Part shown: piece after piece, positions 27,080 through 36,719 of the stretch
Position numbering within the stretch: position 1 is the first letter of the stretch
Layout of the letters: the number at the start of each line of letters is the position of its first letter
Assembly (NCBI RefSeq): GCF_024171945.1
Contig: NZ_JAMTCR010000002.1
Coordinates: 620,001 to 684,000, forward strand
Length of the DNA stretch: 64,000 bases
Direction of reading: 5' to 3'
Source of the DNA: Actinokineospora globicatena
GTDB taxonomy: Bacteria > Actinomycetota > Actinomycetes > Mycobacteriales > Pseudonocardiaceae
The notes under the pieces: generated by a model
Database searches by the model: none
The model's input: the letters and a program-made list of their open reading frames with translations, nothing else
What the model was told of the DNA's origin: nothing
Position numbers and translations under genes: made by a program

Positions 27080-28234
27080 TCACCGGGTCGCGCGCGCCAC
27101 ATCCACGGCGACGCGGCGGGACTCGCGGACGATGCCGATGAGCCGCGCCTCCCGCTCCGCCGCGCGGGGACCGGCGGTGCCCACGGCCATGGCGTGCCAG
27201 TGGAAGGCCAGCTCGCTGACCGCGCCCTGGTACCGCTCGACCGCCTGCGCCGCCGCGCCGCCAGCCTGGGAGCGGACCTGCGCGCGCCACCTCTTGCGGC
27301 CCTTGAGGCTGGCCAGCAGGTCCACTTCGGACAGCACGATCAGCCCGGCGTCGACCATGGCGGGCAGGCCGTCGCTGACCACGCGCTGCTCCCGCTTGCG
27401 CTGCCAGTGCACAAAGTACACGACCGCGCCGAACACCGGGACCATCACCAGGAAGTACACGCTCAGGAAGGTGTCCGCGTTCCCCAGCGTGGCGGTCGTG
27501 TTCCACAGCGCGTGCAGCACGACGGCGGCGAGGTAGCCCAGCAGCGGCGCGAACAGCCGGGTGCGCTTCGAGGTGGACCTGGCCGCGATGCCGACCCCGA
27601 TGCCGATCATGACCGTGAACAGCGGGTGGGTGAACGGCGAGAGGACACCGCGCAGGATGAACGCGGCGAGCACACCGGGCGAGGTGCTGTCGCCGAAGCC
27701 GTACTCGGCGAACGCGCGGCCGAAGTAGTAGATGTTCTCGGTGAAGGCGAACCCGGCGGCGACCAGTCCGGCGTAGACGATGCCGTCGACGACCCCGTCG
27801 AACTCCTCGCGCAGGAACAGCAGGATGCCCAGCACGAACGCGCCCTTGACGCCCTCCTCGAACAGCGGCGCGGACACCATCGCGCTGATCTTGTCGCCCT
27901 GGCCCTTGCCGAGCAGCAGGTCGCCGACCGCCTCGGCGGTGTTGTTGATCAGCAGCGCGGTGATCGCCGCGACGCAGGCGCCCCAGGCGAAGGCCAGCCA
28001 CAGCAGCCGGGCCGGTTCCGGCTCCCACCGGTCCACCCAGAGGAACGCGGCCACCACCGGACCGACCGGCAGCAGCGCGCCAGCGACGCCGACCAGCTCC
28101 GCGACCAGCCCCACTCTCGCGTAGCTGAGCCCGAGCAGGGTCAACCCGCAGCCCGCGAGGACGACCAAGCCCGCCATCGGAACCAGAACCGTCAACCGGC
28201 GCGGCAGATGCCGTCGCGGAACCCCGTCAGACAC
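27080..28234 (-). CDS. PrsW-family intramembrane metalloprotease
   Basis: Polytopic membrane protein of 384 residues with about eight helices. The PrsW catalytic motifs are present: the Glu pair EEGVK (126-127), FTENIYY (Glu166), FTHPLF (His203) and a later HALWN His. Family members cleave membrane proteins, for example anti-sigma factors, and may have CAAX-protease-like activity. A basic C-terminal tail of about 110 residues faces the cytoplasm. The GTG at 28234 is preceded by TATGAT eight bases upstream. No anti-sigma factor gene is adjacent, so the substrate is unknown. Confidence 0.85.
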   Translation of the reverse strand: MSDGVPRRHLPRRLTVLVPMAGLVVLAGCGLTLLGLSYARVGLVAELVGVAGALLPVGPVVAAFLWVDRWEPEPARLLWLAFAWGACVAAITALLINNTAEAVGDLLLGKGQGDKISAMVSAPLFEEGVKGAFVLGILLFLREEFDGVVDGIVYAGLVAAGFAFTENIYYFGRAFAEYGFGDSTSPGVLAAFILRGVLSPFTHPLFTVMIGIGVGIAARSTSKRTRLFAPLLGYLAAVVLHALWNTTATLGNADTFLSVYFLVMVPVFGAVVYFVHWQRKREQRVVSDGLPAMVDAGLIVLSEVDLLASLKGRKRWRAQVRSQAGGAAAQAVERYQGAVSELAFHWHAMAVGTAGPRAAEREARLIGIVRESRRVAVDVARATR

Positions 28235-28274
28235 GACAAGCGATCATAGGGTCAACCCGGACACGGCCCGGCGG

Positions 28275-30191
28275 TCAGTCCTCACCGCGGCGTCGGTGGC
28301 GGCGCGGGGCAGCGGCGGTGCCGTGCGCGGCGAGCAGCTCGCTGACCGACTTGCCCGACGAGTGCGACCCGGTGTCTTCCTGCGGTTCCTCGGCGGCGAT
28401 GGTCTCGTGCCAGGTGGGCGCGCCCTCGGCCCTGCGCCGCCTGCCACCGGAGTCCTCGTCGGCGTGCTGGGCGTTGACCGGGGGGAACGTGCCGGTCAGC
28501 GCGCGCCTGCGGCCACCGGGATCGGGGGCGGGCGTCATGGCGACCTCGGTTCGCTCGGCCGCGCGGGGCCGCTGGACCGCACCAGGTGTGGGCATGTCGC
28601 GCATGGCTCCCGGCGTGGGCTGGGCCTCACGAGCGACCGGCTGGCGCCGGGGCGGCTCAGCGGCCTGCTGGCGGGTAGCGGTCTGTTGACGGGTGGAGGT
28701 CTGCTGGCCGGGGTCGCGGCGCACGGGGCTCTGCGCGGTGGCGTCCCGTCGAGGAGCTTCCTGGGGGCCTGGCGGCGGTGTGGCCGGATCACGCCGGGCC
28801 ACACCGTTGGGTACGTGGGTGCCGGCGCGGAAATCCTTGCTGGCTTCCGGCCCAGCGGTTCCATTGCGCGCGCCCGCGTGGCGGACCGGCTCGAACTCCT
28901 GGCTCACGTCGGGGCGGGCACCAGGGCGTGCGGGGCCGTGGCCGCCGTTGCTCCCACCGGTGCCGGGCCCGCCGTTGCGGGTCTGGTTGAACTCCTGGCT
29001 CACGTCGGGGCTAGGGGCACCGTTGCGCGCCGGACCGTGCACACGAGCGGCAGCGAACTCCTGGCTGACGCCTGCGCCCGGTGCGCCGTTGCGCGCGGCG
29101 CCATGACGCACTGGCTCGAACTCCTGGCTCGCGTCCGGGCCGGGGGCACCGTTGAGGCCGGGGGCGGCACTGGTGCGGACGGGCGGGACTGGTCGCCCCT
29201 GGGTGGCCGCGCGGACCGGCTCGAGGTTCTGGCTGACCTCCGGGCCCGGCGCACCGGTGCGCACCGGTGCCTGGCCAGGGCGGACGGGCTCGAACTCCTG
29301 GCTGACCTGAGGGCCGGGGCGCTGCGCCACGGCACGACCGCGGGGGTCCGCGGCACCGTTGCGGGCCGGACCCTGCACCACGGCGTCTCGGCGGACTGGT
29401 TCGAACTCCTGGCTCGCCTCGGGCGCGCCCGCGCGCACGGGGGCCTGTGCGCCCTCGTGCCGGACCGGGGCGAACTCCTCTCGGCGCACGCCAGCGGGGG
29501 CGGCTGCCTGCTCGCGGCTGGCCTGCTTGATCCGGTTCTGCGCCGGGATCGGGGCGCCCTGCCGCGTCGACTCCCAGGACGGCGTCCAGTCCGGGTCGAT
29601 GCGGTCGGGGTCCTCGTCGCGGACCCACTGGTTGCGGGAGACCCGGCCGATGAGCTGGGTCTCGGGTTCACCGGCCGCGGTGATGTGCCGGACCGGGTTG
29701 CCCGGCCTGGCGGCGATGGCGCCCTCGGCGAGGCCGCGCATGCGGGTGGCCTCGGCGTGCAGCGCGAATCGCTCGACGAGCACCTCGCCACCGAGCAGGG
29801 CCTCCAGGCTCTGCCGCAGGTGGTGCAGTTCCTCGCGCAGCGCGCTGAGGTCGTCGGAGGTCTCCGCCTCGACCTTGCGCCGCGTGGTGGCCTCGACCTC
29901 CAGCTCGAACTCGCGCCGGGCGGCGACCTCACGCTCCAGCTCGAGCTCGTAGACGCGCTGCTGCTCGGCGACCTCGTCCGACCGGTCGGCGACCTGCCTG
30001 CGGTAGCGGGCAGCGAGGAAGGCCCCGGCTAGCGCGGCCCACAGCGCCGCGACGACGCCGAGCCGCATCCACCGCAGCGAGTCGCTGAGCACCAGCACCG
30101 CGGTCGAGGCCAGGGCCAGGGCTAAAGCGGCGAGCAGCAGGGCGCGCGCGGCGGTGGCGCCCTGCGCGGTGGGGTCGGTGCGGCCCGTCAT
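28275..30191 (-). CDS. DUF6779-like membrane protein with SQEFEPVR repeats (Rv3604c-like)
   Basis: Function unknown. The 638-residue protein has two N-terminal helices (about 13-36 and 43-61), a charged coiled-coil (about 68-140) and a conserved domain (about 140-215). A long disordered tail rich in Ala, Arg and Pro follows. The tail has about nine degenerate repeats of the form (D/E)(V/A)SQEFEPVR followed by an ARNGAPGP-like spacer (residues 236-470). Its position between the PrsW gene and a DUF3180 gene matches M. tuberculosis Rv3604c. A scaffold role at the membrane is inferred from the coiled coil and repeats. Confidence 0.8.
   Translation of the reverse strand: MTGRTDPTAQGATAARALLLAALALALASTAVLVLSDSLRWMRLGVVAALWAALAGAFLAARYRRQVADRSDEVAEQQRVYELELEREVAARREFELEVEATTRRKVEAETSDDLSALREELHHLRQSLEALLGGEVLVERFALHAEATRMRGLAEGAIAARPGNPVRHITAAGEPETQLIGRVSRNQWVRDEDPDRIDPDWTPSWESTRQGAPIPAQNRIKQASREQAAAPAGVRREEFAPVRHEGAQAPVRAGAPEASQEFEPVRRDAVVQGPARNGAADPRGRAVAQRPGPQVSQEFEPVRPGQAPVRTGAPGPEVSQNLEPVRAATQGRPVPPVRTSAAPGLNGAPGPDASQEFEPVRHGAARNGAPGAGVSQEFAAARVHGPARNGAPSPDVSQEFNQTRNGGPGTGGSNGGHGPARPGARPDVSQEFEPVRHAGARNGTAGPEASKDFRAGTHVPNGVARRDPATPPPGPQEAPRRDATAQSPVRRDPGQQTSTRQQTATRQQAAEPPRRQPVAREAQPTPGAMRDMPTPGAVQRPRAAERTEVAMTPAPDPGGRRRALTGTFPPVNAQHADEDSGGRRRRAEGAPTWHETIAAEEPQEDTGSHSSGKSVSELLAAHGTAAAPRRHRRRGED
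28782..29486 (-). repeat. coding repeats of the SQEFEPVR unit
   Basis: About nine imperfect in-frame units of 20-37 codons. Copies start near residues 239, 260, 297, 320, 355, 376, 398, 430 and 450. The SQEFEPVR core is intact in four and diverged in the others. Confidence 0.75.
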
Positions 30192-30198
30192 GGTGCCT

Positions 30199-30204
30199 AC
30201 CGTA
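30199..30204 (-). promoter_or_regulatory. -10 element of a leaderless DUF6779-gene transcript
   Basis: TACGGT on the minus strand lies seven bases before the ATG at 30191. This would give an internal promoter in the folate-to-pantothenate series. Confidence 0.5.
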
Positions 30205-30246
30205 CCCGTCCGTTATCTCAGCGAGATCAAATGGCGGGCAGGATGT

Positions 30247-30708
30247 TTACCTGATCGGGTCCCGTCGCTGGTCATCGCGGTCGGGCGGGGTGCGGCAGCA
30301 GTGTTCCAACCACAACGCCGCACCGATGAGCGCGGCGGCGCACCCCAGGCCGATCACCGCGCTGACGACGTCGTGCTTCGCGGCGGCCACCTGACCGCTG
30401 TCCGGGAGGACATATCCCAGGACACCGAGCCAGGCGCCGACCATGATGGCACCGAGCAAAGAGGACGCTTTCGCCAACGCGACGGCCCGCGCGGCGGTCA
30501 GCGCCTGCACCGGTTTGCCGTTCCCCTTGATCCGGTCGCGCAAGCCGAAGCCGAACAAGGCCTCGACCACAGCGAGCACCAATAGGGTGATTCCGGCGAG
30601 CTGCGGCAACGGGGGCAGGTCGCCGTAGAGCAACCGCAGTGCCAAGTAGACGACGACGGCGCCGATCAGCCCGGCGAGGACAAGATCGCGAGCCGTGGTG
30701 AACCTCAT
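30247..30708 (-). CDS. DUF3180 membrane protein (Rv3605c-like)
   Basis: Four-helix membrane protein of 153 residues with the family start [17 protein letters not shown]. The start overlaps the folK stop by four bases, so it is part of the folate operon, as in mycobacteria. A link to folate or pterin transport has been guessed from context only. Confidence 0.85.
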   Translation of the reverse strand: MRFTTARDLVLAGLIGAVVVYLALRLLYGDLPPLPQLAGITLLVLAVVEALFGFGLRDRIKGNGKPVQALTAARAVALAKASSLLGAIMVGAWLGVLGYVLPDSGQVAAAKHDVVSAVIGLGCAAALIGAALWLEHCCRTPPDRDDQRRDPIR

Positions 30709-31190
30709 CGCAGCTCCAAGTCGTCTCGCCTACGCACGCCGCTGACGTCTAGACCCGCCAACAACGCGTCTGCCCTACCTCGCCCAGGTATGACCGCGTC
30801 CGGGTCTATGTCGAGCCACGGGATCAACACCGTGGCGCGCTCGTGGGTGCCCGGGTGCGGGAGGAGCAGGTCGGGCTCGGTGCTGATGACGTCGTCCACC
30901 ACCACCACGTCCACATCCAACGTCCGTGGACCCCAACGCTGCTCTCGCACCCGTCCAGCCGCGTTCTCTAGAGCCTGACCGCGCCACAGCCACCCCCAGG
31001 CGTCCGTGACCGCGTCCTCCACCACACACACGGCGTTGAGGAAGTCAGGCTGGTCTGTCACTCCCCATGCGGCTGTCTCGTACACCGGCGACACAGCGAC
31101 TAGAGCGTTCGCGAGCCCGTCCACGGCGATGCGCAGGTTGGCCAACCGGTCCCCCAGGTTGGACCCGAGCGAGAGGACAGCGCGGCTCAT
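30705..31190 (-). CDS. folK: HPPK, 6-hydroxymethyl-7,8-dihydropterin pyrophosphokinase
   Basis: Transfers pyrophosphate to hydroxymethyl-dihydropterin. The 161-residue protein has the signatures SLGSNLGDR, the TLDVDVV metal-binding segment (Asp-x-Asp) and [10 protein letters not shown]. Overlaps folB upstream by four bases (ATGA) and the DUF3180 gene downstream. Confidence 0.95.
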   Translation of the reverse strand: MSRAVLSLGSNLGDRLANLRIAVDGLANALVAVSPVYETAAWGVTDQPDFLNAVCVVEDAVTDAWGWLWRGQALENAAGRVREQRWGPRTLDVDVVVVDDVISTEPDLLLPHPGTHERATVLIPWLDIDPDAVIPGRGRADALLAGLDVSGVRRRDDLELR

Positions 31191-31552
31191 CGGCGGCGCG
31201 AGCGGCGCACGGTGACCGCGACGTCGGCGAAGCTGAGCGGGATGGGCGCGCTGGGCTTGTGGACGGTGACCTCCACGGCGTGCACCCGCTGGTCGGCCAT
31301 CTCACCGTCCGCGATCTCGGTGGCCACCGTCTCGATGAGGTCCCGCGACGGCCCGCCGATGACAGCCGCCGCGCGCTCGGCCAGTTCGCCGTAGTGGACG
31401 GTGTGCTTGAGGTCGTCGGTCGCCGCGGCTTCCCGCAGGTCGATCCACAGCGTGATGTCGACCACGAAGTCCTGCCCGTCGCGCTTCTCGTGCGCGAACA
31501 CGCCGTGGTTGCCGCGCACGCGCAGCCCGGTGAGGGTGATCCGGTCGGTCAT
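31187..31552 (-). CDS. folB: dihydroneopterin aldolase
   Basis: Converts dihydroneopterin to hydroxymethyl-dihydropterin. The 121-residue protein has [16 protein letters not shown] with the catalytic Glu and VHYGEL, and the late catalytic Lys in [10 protein letters not shown]. Overlaps folP upstream and folK downstream by four bases each. Confidence 0.95.
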   Translation of the reverse strand: MTDRITLTGLRVRGNHGVFAHEKRDGQDFVVDITLWIDLREAAATDDLKHTVHYGELAERAAAVIGGPSRDLIETVATEIADGEMADQRVHAVEVTVHKPSAPIPLSFADVAVTVRRSRRR

Positions 31553-32403
31553 CGGTCTCCTGTCGTCGACCCGGCCACGGCCGTCATCGCCGCCGCGACC
31601 GCGACCGCGTCCAACGAGCGCCGCACGTCGTGCACCCGCACCCCCCACGCCCCCGCTGCCGCCACGAGGGCCGACACCGCGGCGGTGGCGTCCTCGCGAC
31701 CGCGCGGCGGCCGTGGCGCGCCTTCGTCGTCGGCGAGCAGCTTCCCCAGGAACCTCTTGCGCGAAACCCCCACCAGGACCGGGAACCCCAGGTCGAGCAG
31801 GGCGTCGAGATCACGCAGCAGCGCCCAGTTGTGGTCGCTGTTCTTGGCGAACCCGATGCCCGGGTCGATCGCGATGGCCTGCTCGGCGACGCCTGCGGTC
31901 AGCGCGGCGTCGATCCGGGCCAGCAGCTCGGCGCGGACCTCGGCGACCACGTCGGTGTACTCGGCGAGCGCGTCCATGTCCCTGCTGTGCCCGCGCCAGT
32001 GCATCAGGATCCACGGCACCCCGGTCTCGGCGGCGACCCTGGCCATGTCGGTGTCGGCCAACCCACCGGAGACGTCGTTGATCACCACCGCGCCCGCGGC
32101 CACGGCGGCCTCGGCGACCCGCGCCCGCGTGGTGTCCACACTGACCCGCACGCCCGCGGCCGCCAGCTCCTTGATCACCGGGACCACCCTGGCGATCTCG
32201 GTCTCGGCGTCCACCCGCTTCGCGCCCGGTCTCGTCGACTCGCCGCCGACGTCGACCAGGTCGGCTCCGCTGTGCCAGATCCGCACGCCGTGCTCGATCG
32301 CGTCGTCGACGTGCAGGTAGCGGCCCCCGTCGGAGAACGAGTCGGGCGTCACGTTGAGCACGCCGACCACCGCGCACCGACCAGGAGAGGGCAGCAGGGT
32401 CAC
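31549..32403 (-). CDS. folP: dihydropteroate synthase
   Basis: Condenses hydroxymethyl-dihydropterin pyrophosphate with p-aminobenzoate; it is the sulfonamide target. The 284-residue protein has the pterin-binding signatures [14 protein letters not shown] and [11 protein letters not shown], the [11 protein letters not shown] segment and the C-terminal RVHDV. The GTG at 32403 overlaps the folE stop by four bases, so it is coupled to the intein-bearing gene. Confidence 0.95.
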   Translation of the reverse strand: MTLLPSPGRCAVVGVLNVTPDSFSDGGRYLHVDDAIEHGVRIWHSGADLVDVGGESTRPGAKRVDAETEIARVVPVIKELAAAGVRVSVDTTRARVAEAAVAAGAVVINDVSGGLADTDMARVAAETGVPWILMHWRGHSRDMDALAEYTDVVAEVRAELLARIDAALTAGVAEQAIAIDPGIGFAKNSDHNWALLRDLDALLDLGFPVLVGVSRKRFLGKLLADDEGAPRPPRGREDATAAVSALVAAAGAWGVRVHDVRRSLDAVAVAAAMTAVAGSTTGDR

Positions 32404-33524
32404 CGGCTGCGCCCGTTGATCAGCTGGATGGCCTCGGCACGGGTGGACGGCGAGCTCTTGAGCAAGCCCCGCAGCGCGGAGGTCGTGGTGCGCGCGCCCG
32501 GCTTGCGGATGCCGCGCATGGCCATGCACAGGTGCTCGGCCTCGATGACCACGATCACCCCGCGCGGCTGCAGCTTGCGCATCAGCGCGTCGGCGACCTG
32601 CGAGGTGAGCCGCTCCTGCACCTGCGGCCGCTTCGCGTAGAGGTCGACCAGCCTGGCCAGTTTGGACAGTCCGGTGACGCTGCCCTTCTCGTTCGGGATG
32701 TAGCCGACGTGGGCGTGGCCGTGGAAGGGCACCAGGTGGTGCTCGCAGTTGTGCGTCAGGTGCCCGCCGATGAGGAACGTCGGGTGCGGGTCGCAGGTGA
32801 AGCTGTAGACGGTCGCCTCGGCGGCCACCGCGCGCACCGACTCCACGCGCACCCACTGGGACTGCCCGAGCGTGGTCGTGCGCTCGTCCCTGGCGAAACC
32901 GTGGCGCAGCAGCCAGCCTGCGTCACCGGCAGGCGCACCGGCGGTGACGAGTTCCCTGGCGGGGGCCGCGATCCCGGTCCACTCCACATGGGACCCGGCG
33001 ACGTCCTTGGCCTCGGCCCAACCGTTCGGCGTGGCCAGCGGGTGGTCGGCGGTGACGGTGAACACACCGGCGGACGTCGTGACCGCCACCAGCTCCCGCG
33101 ACTGCTTCGCGGTGACGCCGATCACGGTCGTCTCCACCCGGCGACCGTCCACCAGGGTCCACAGAGGATCACCGACCCGCACGTCCTGCGCGGCGCGGGG
33201 GCCGCCGACGGCGTCCACCGGCTGCCCGTGCGGCACGCAGGTCGAGTACATCGGGATGTCGGTGACCAGGACGAGTTCGTCGTGGCTCTCGTCGAAAGTC
33301 TTGTCCAGCACCGCGTCCGGCTCGGTGTAGAGCCCGGCGAACAGCTCCGCGTAGGCGCGGGCCACCCGGGCGGGCGTCTCGAGCAGACCCTCGCGGTCGG
33401 GGTCCTCGCCGCAGGCCAGCAGCAGTTCGCGGATCGCCTTCTCCGCGCGGTCCTGGTCGAAAGCCGGGGTCGGGACGTCCTCGCGAACGCTGAACGTCCC
33501 GACCCGGTCACGGCTCGTTGTCAT
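32400..33524 (-). CDS. folE: GTP cyclohydrolase I precursor interrupted by a mini-intein
   Basis: First enzyme of folate synthesis, GTP to dihydroneopterin triphosphate. The precursor is 374 residues: a 95-residue N-extein ending [13 protein letters not shown], a 164-residue intein, then a 115-residue C-extein beginning [16 protein letters not shown]. Joined exteins give a normal 210-residue enzyme. The first C-extein residue is the Cys of the CEHH zinc site, and the third zinc ligand is Cys in [11 protein letters not shown]. Without splicing the active site would be split, so the enzyme should need the intein to excise. The ATG at 33524 has GGAGG five bases upstream. Coupled to folP; follows ftsH. 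Confidence 0.93.
   Translation of the reverse strand: MTTSRDRVGTFSVREDVPTPAFDQDRAEKAIRELLLACGEDPDREGLLETPARVARAYAELFAGLYTEPDAVLDKTFDESHDELVLVTDIPMYSTCVPHGQPVDAVGGPRAAQDVRVGDPLWTLVDGRRVETTVIGVTAKQSRELVAVTTSAGVFTVTADHPLATPNGWAEAKDVAGSHVEWTGIAAPARELVTAGAPAGDAGWLLRHGFARDERTTTLGQSQWVRVESVRAVAAEATVYSFTCDPHPTFLIGGHLTHNCEHHLVPFHGHAHVGYIPNEKGSVTGLSKLARLVDLYAKRPQVQERLTSQVADALMRKLQPRGVIVVIEAEHLCMAMRGIRKPGARTTTSALRGLLKSSPSTRAEAIQLINGRSR
32748..33239 (-). other. FolE mini-intein (164 residues)
   Basis: Hint-fold protein-splicing element. Residue 1 is Cys ([10 protein letters not shown]). Block A continues to [10 protein letters not shown]. Block B carries the T-x-x-H motif TADH (63-66) followed by [10 protein letters not shown]. 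Block F is [16 protein letters not shown], and block G ends LTHN with penultimate His163 and Asn164. The +1 extein residue is Cys. All residues for standard class 1 splicing are present. The roughly 60 residues between blocks B and F are too few for a LAGLIDADG endonuclease and show no such motif, so homing capacity is lost. It is an exact in-frame insertion. Confidence 0.92.
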
Positions 33525-33568
33525 CGGTACCTCCGCCATCGTCGCGGCACAACGCCGCCACCATCGCA

Positions 33569-35929
33569 TCAGGAACCGTTGGCGCGCCCACCGGAGTCCT
33601 GATCCCGATTCGTGGGATCGGCGGGCTGCTCGCCCTGCTGCTGTTGCTGTTGCGCGTCGTTGCGGCGCTCGCCCCACGACGGCTGCCACGACTCGTGCGG
33701 ACCGGACGGCCGGGTGGGGCCGGTCGCCGGGGTCCACCCGGGCGGGGCGCCGTAGTGCGGCGGACCCGCGTGCCTGCCGCTCTGCTGCCCGTACGGCGGC
33801 TGGGCGCCGTAGGGCGGTGGCTGCGAACCGTAGGGCGGCGGGCTGCCGTAGGGCGGCGGCGCGCCGTTGGGGGCGGCGCCGTTGCTCGGGGGCAGTTCCG
33901 GGTTCGTCCTCGGCGGACCGCCGGGCAGGTCGCCCGCGCCGGGGATGGCGCCGACCGGGGTCGGCACCGGCTCGCGCGGGAGGTCCTCCGGCCAGGTCTC
34001 GCCGCGTTCGATGGCCTGCTCGCGGCGGGTCTTGATCGGCGGCTTGTCCGAGGGGGTGCGCTCGCCGAAGTCGTTGAACGCGGTGATCCTCGGCCGCTTC
34101 TCCACCTTGGAGAAGATCCGCTCCAGGTCCTTGCGGGTGAGCGTCTCCTTCTCCAGCAGCTCCACGACCAGGTCGTCGAGCACGTCGCGGTAGGTGTTGA
34201 GCACGTCCCACGCCTCGGTGTGCGCCGCCTCGATGAGCTTGCGCACCTCCTCGTCGATCTCGTGCGCGACCTCGAGCGAGTAGTCCGCGCCGTGGCCCAT
34301 CGAGCGGCCGAGGAACGGGTCGCCCTGCTCCTGGCCGTAGCGGACCGCGCCGAGGCGGGCGCTCATGCCGTACTCGGTGACCATCGCCTTGGCGATCTTG
34401 GTTGCCTGGTCGATATCGCTGGAGGCACCGGTGGTCGGCTCGTGGAACACCAGTTCCTCGGCCGAGCGGCCGCCGAGCGCGAACACCAGCCTGGCGATCA
34501 TCTCCGAGCGGGTCATCAGCTGCTTGTCGTCCTCGGGGACGACGAGCGCGTGCCCGCCGGTGCGGCCGCGGGGCAGGATCGTCAGCTTGTACACCGGCTC
34601 CAGGTCCGGCATCGCCCACGCGGCGAGGGCGTGGCCGCCCTCGTGGTAGGCGGTGATCTTCTTCTCCTTGTCGGAGATGATCCGGCTCTTGCGCGCGGGA
34701 CCACCGATCACCCGGTCGACCGACTCCTCGAGCGCGGCCGCGGTGATCAGCGACCCGTTCTGCCGCGCGGTGAGCAGCGCGGCCTCGTTGAGCACGTTGG
34801 CCAGGTCGGCGCCGGACATGCCGACGGTGCGCTTGGCCAGGCTCTCCAGGTCGGCGTCCTGGGCCATCGGCTTGCCCTTGGAGTGCACCTGCAGGATCTT
34901 CTTGCGGCCGGTCAGGTCGGGCGCCGACACCGGGATCTGCCGGTCGAACCGGCCGGGGCGCAGCAGCGCCGGGTCCAGGATGTCGGGCCGGTTGGTGGCC
35001 GCGATCAGGATGATGCCGCCGCGCGCGTCGAAGCCGTCCATCTCGACCAGCAGCTGGTTGAGGGTCTGCTCGCGCTCGTCGTGACCGCCGCCGAGGCCCG
35101 CGCCGCGCTGGCGGCCGACCGCGTCGATCTCGTCGACGAAGATGATGCACGGCGCGTTCTGCTTGGCCTGCTCGAACAGGTCGCGGACCCGGGAGGCGCC
35201 GACACCGACGAACATCTCCACGAAGTCCGAGCCGGAGATCGAGTAGAACGGCACGCCTGCCTCACCGGCGACCGCCCTGGCCAGCAGGGTCTTGCCGGTC
35301 CCCGGCGGGCCGTAGAGCAGCACGCCCTTGGGGATCTTCGCGCCGAGCGCCTGGTAGCGCGCCGGGTTCTGCAGGAAGTCCTTGATCTCGTAGAGCTCTT
35401 CGACGGCCTCGTCGGCACCGGCGACGTCGCCGAAGGTGGTCTTGGGCATGTCCTTGGGCAACTGCTTGGCCTTCGACTTGCCGAAGTTGAGGACCCGGTT
35501 GCCGCCGCCCTGGACGTTGTTCATCATCCACATCAGCAGCAGCAACAGCAGCGCGAGCGGGATGAGGAAGATCAGGATCTGGGTGAGGAACGAGTCCTGG
35601 GTCACCGAGGTCTTGAACTCGGTGCCGGTCTTGGCGATCAGGGATTTGTAGATCTCCGAGGTCGCCCCGGCCGGGTACTGCGCCAGGATCTGCGTGACCT
35701 GCTGCCCGTCCTGGTCGATCGGGGCGTTGAGGGTCAGCTTGAGCTGCTGTTCCTTGTCACCGAGCTCGGCGGTCTTGACGTTGCCCGCCTGGATCTGCGC
35801 GATGGCCTTCGACGTGGGCACCGCGGTGTAGCCGCGGGTGTCGTCGAACAGCATGGTGAAGGCGAAATAGAGCAGCAACACCGCCAGGATCCACAGCAGC
35901 GGGTTGCGAAGCAGGCGCTTGCGGTCCAT
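33569..35929 (-). CDS. ftsH: ATP-dependent zinc metalloprotease FtsH
   Basis: Membrane-anchored AAA+ protease. The 786-residue protein has helices at about 11-28 and 117-137 around a periplasmic domain, Walker A GPPGTGKT (207-214), Walker [11 protein letters not shown], an SRH with [20 protein letters not shown] (311-330), and the zinc site HEGGH (429-433). The C-terminal tail of about 140 residues is Pro/Gly/Tyr/Gln-rich with PPYG repeats, a common actinobacterial extension. Upstream of folE by 44 bp, as in M. tuberculosis. Confidence 0.96.
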   Translation of the reverse strand: MDRKRLLRNPLLWILAVLLLYFAFTMLFDDTRGYTAVPTSKAIAQIQAGNVKTAELGDKEQQLKLTLNAPIDQDGQQVTQILAQYPAGATSEIYKSLIAKTGTEFKTSVTQDSFLTQILIFLIPLALLLLLLMWMMNNVQGGGNRVLNFGKSKAKQLPKDMPKTTFGDVAGADEAVEELYEIKDFLQNPARYQALGAKIPKGVLLYGPPGTGKTLLARAVAGEAGVPFYSISGSDFVEMFVGVGASRVRDLFEQAKQNAPCIIFVDEIDAVGRQRGAGLGGGHDEREQTLNQLLVEMDGFDARGGIILIAATNRPDILDPALLRPGRFDRQIPVSAPDLTGRKKILQVHSKGKPMAQDADLESLAKRTVGMSGADLANVLNEAALLTARQNGSLITAAALEESVDRVIGGPARKSRIISDKEKKITAYHEGGHALAAWAMPDLEPVYKLTILPRGRTGGHALVVPEDDKQLMTRSEMIARLVFALGGRSAEELVFHEPTTGASSDIDQATKIAKAMVTEYGMSARLGAVRYGQEQGDPFLGRSMGHGADYSLEVAHEIDEEVRKLIEAAHTEAWDVLNTYRDVLDDLVVELLEKETLTRKDLERIFSKVEKRPRITAFNDFGERTPSDKPPIKTRREQAIERGETWPEDLPREPVPTPVGAIPGAGDLPGGPPRTNPELPPSNGAAPNGAPPPYGSPPPYGSQPPPYGAQPPYGQQSGRHAGPPHYGAPPGWTPATGPTRPSGPHESWQPSWGERRNDAQQQQQQGEQPADPTNRDQDSGGRANGS

Positions 35930-36160
35930 TCACTTACGGCCGCGAGGCGGCCTCCACCCTCCCTGACGTGCACTGAGGGCAATGACGACCCATTGCCCAG
36001 CCGGACGGGGCACACACTCCGGTCTCGCCAGAGTACCGTCCGCGTCGGCACCCACACCGGGCGAAGTGCCGGCTGGGTGCGCAACAGGGACAACGTGCCC
36101 GCGCCGGGCATGGTTCCCACGACTACCTGATCGGTCCAGTTCACCCGGCCCCGGATGGGG

Positions 36161-36709
36161 TCAGGACGTGTAGACCCTCGGGTCCAGGGTGCCGATGTAG
36201 GGCAGGTCGCGGTAGCGCTCGGCGAAGTCGAGGCCGTAGCCGACGACGAACTCGTTCGGGATCTCGAAGCCGATGTACTTGACCGGCACGTCGACCTTGA
36301 TCGCGTCCGGCTTGCGCAGCAGGGTGCAGACCTCCAGCGACTTGGGGCCGCGCGAGGCGAGGTTCTTGAGCAGCCAGGACAGCGTCAGCCCGGAGTCGAT
36401 GATGTCCTCGACGATGAGCACGTCGCGGCCCGCGATGTCGCGGTCGAGGTCCTTGAGGATCCGCACGACGCCGGACGACGAGGTCGCCGACCCGTAGGAG
36501 CTGACCGCCATGAACTCCAGCTGCACCGGGACCGGCAGCGCCCTGGCCAGGTCGGTCATGAACATGACCGCGCCCTTGAGGACCCCGACCAGCACCAGGT
36601 CCGAGCCGTTCTCCGGGTAGTCGTGCCCCACCTGCTTGGCGAGTTCGGCGATCTTCTCAGCCAACTGCTGCTCGGTGATCAGCACCGAGGCGATGTCGCC
36701 GTCGTACAC
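36161..36709 (-). CDS. hpt: hypoxanthine phosphoribosyltransferase
   Basis: Purine salvage enzyme making IMP and GMP from hypoxanthine and guanine. The PRPP-binding motif is [14 protein letters not shown], and [10 protein letters not shown] and the SSYGSAT flexible loop are also present. I place the start at GTG 36709 ([16 protein letters not shown], 182 residues), preceded by GAGGGGAA; an in-frame extension to 36760 would overlap tilS and has no ribosome site. Ten bases downstream of tilS, so co-transcribed. Confidence 0.93.
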   Translation of the reverse strand: MYDGDIASVLITEQQLAEKIAELAKQVGHDYPENGSDLVLVGVLKGAVMFMTDLARALPVPVQLEFMAVSSYGSATSSSGVVRILKDLDRDIAGRDVLIVEDIIDSGLTLSWLLKNLASRGPKSLEVCTLLRKPDAIKVDVPVKYIGFEIPNEFVVGYGLDFAERYRDLPYIGTLDPRVYTS

Positions 36710-36719
36710 GGTTCCCCTC

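Noticed and set aside
32748..33239. A homing endonuclease inside the FolE intein
   Set aside because: Only about 60 residues separate blocks B and F, and no LAGLIDADG or HNH motif is visible.
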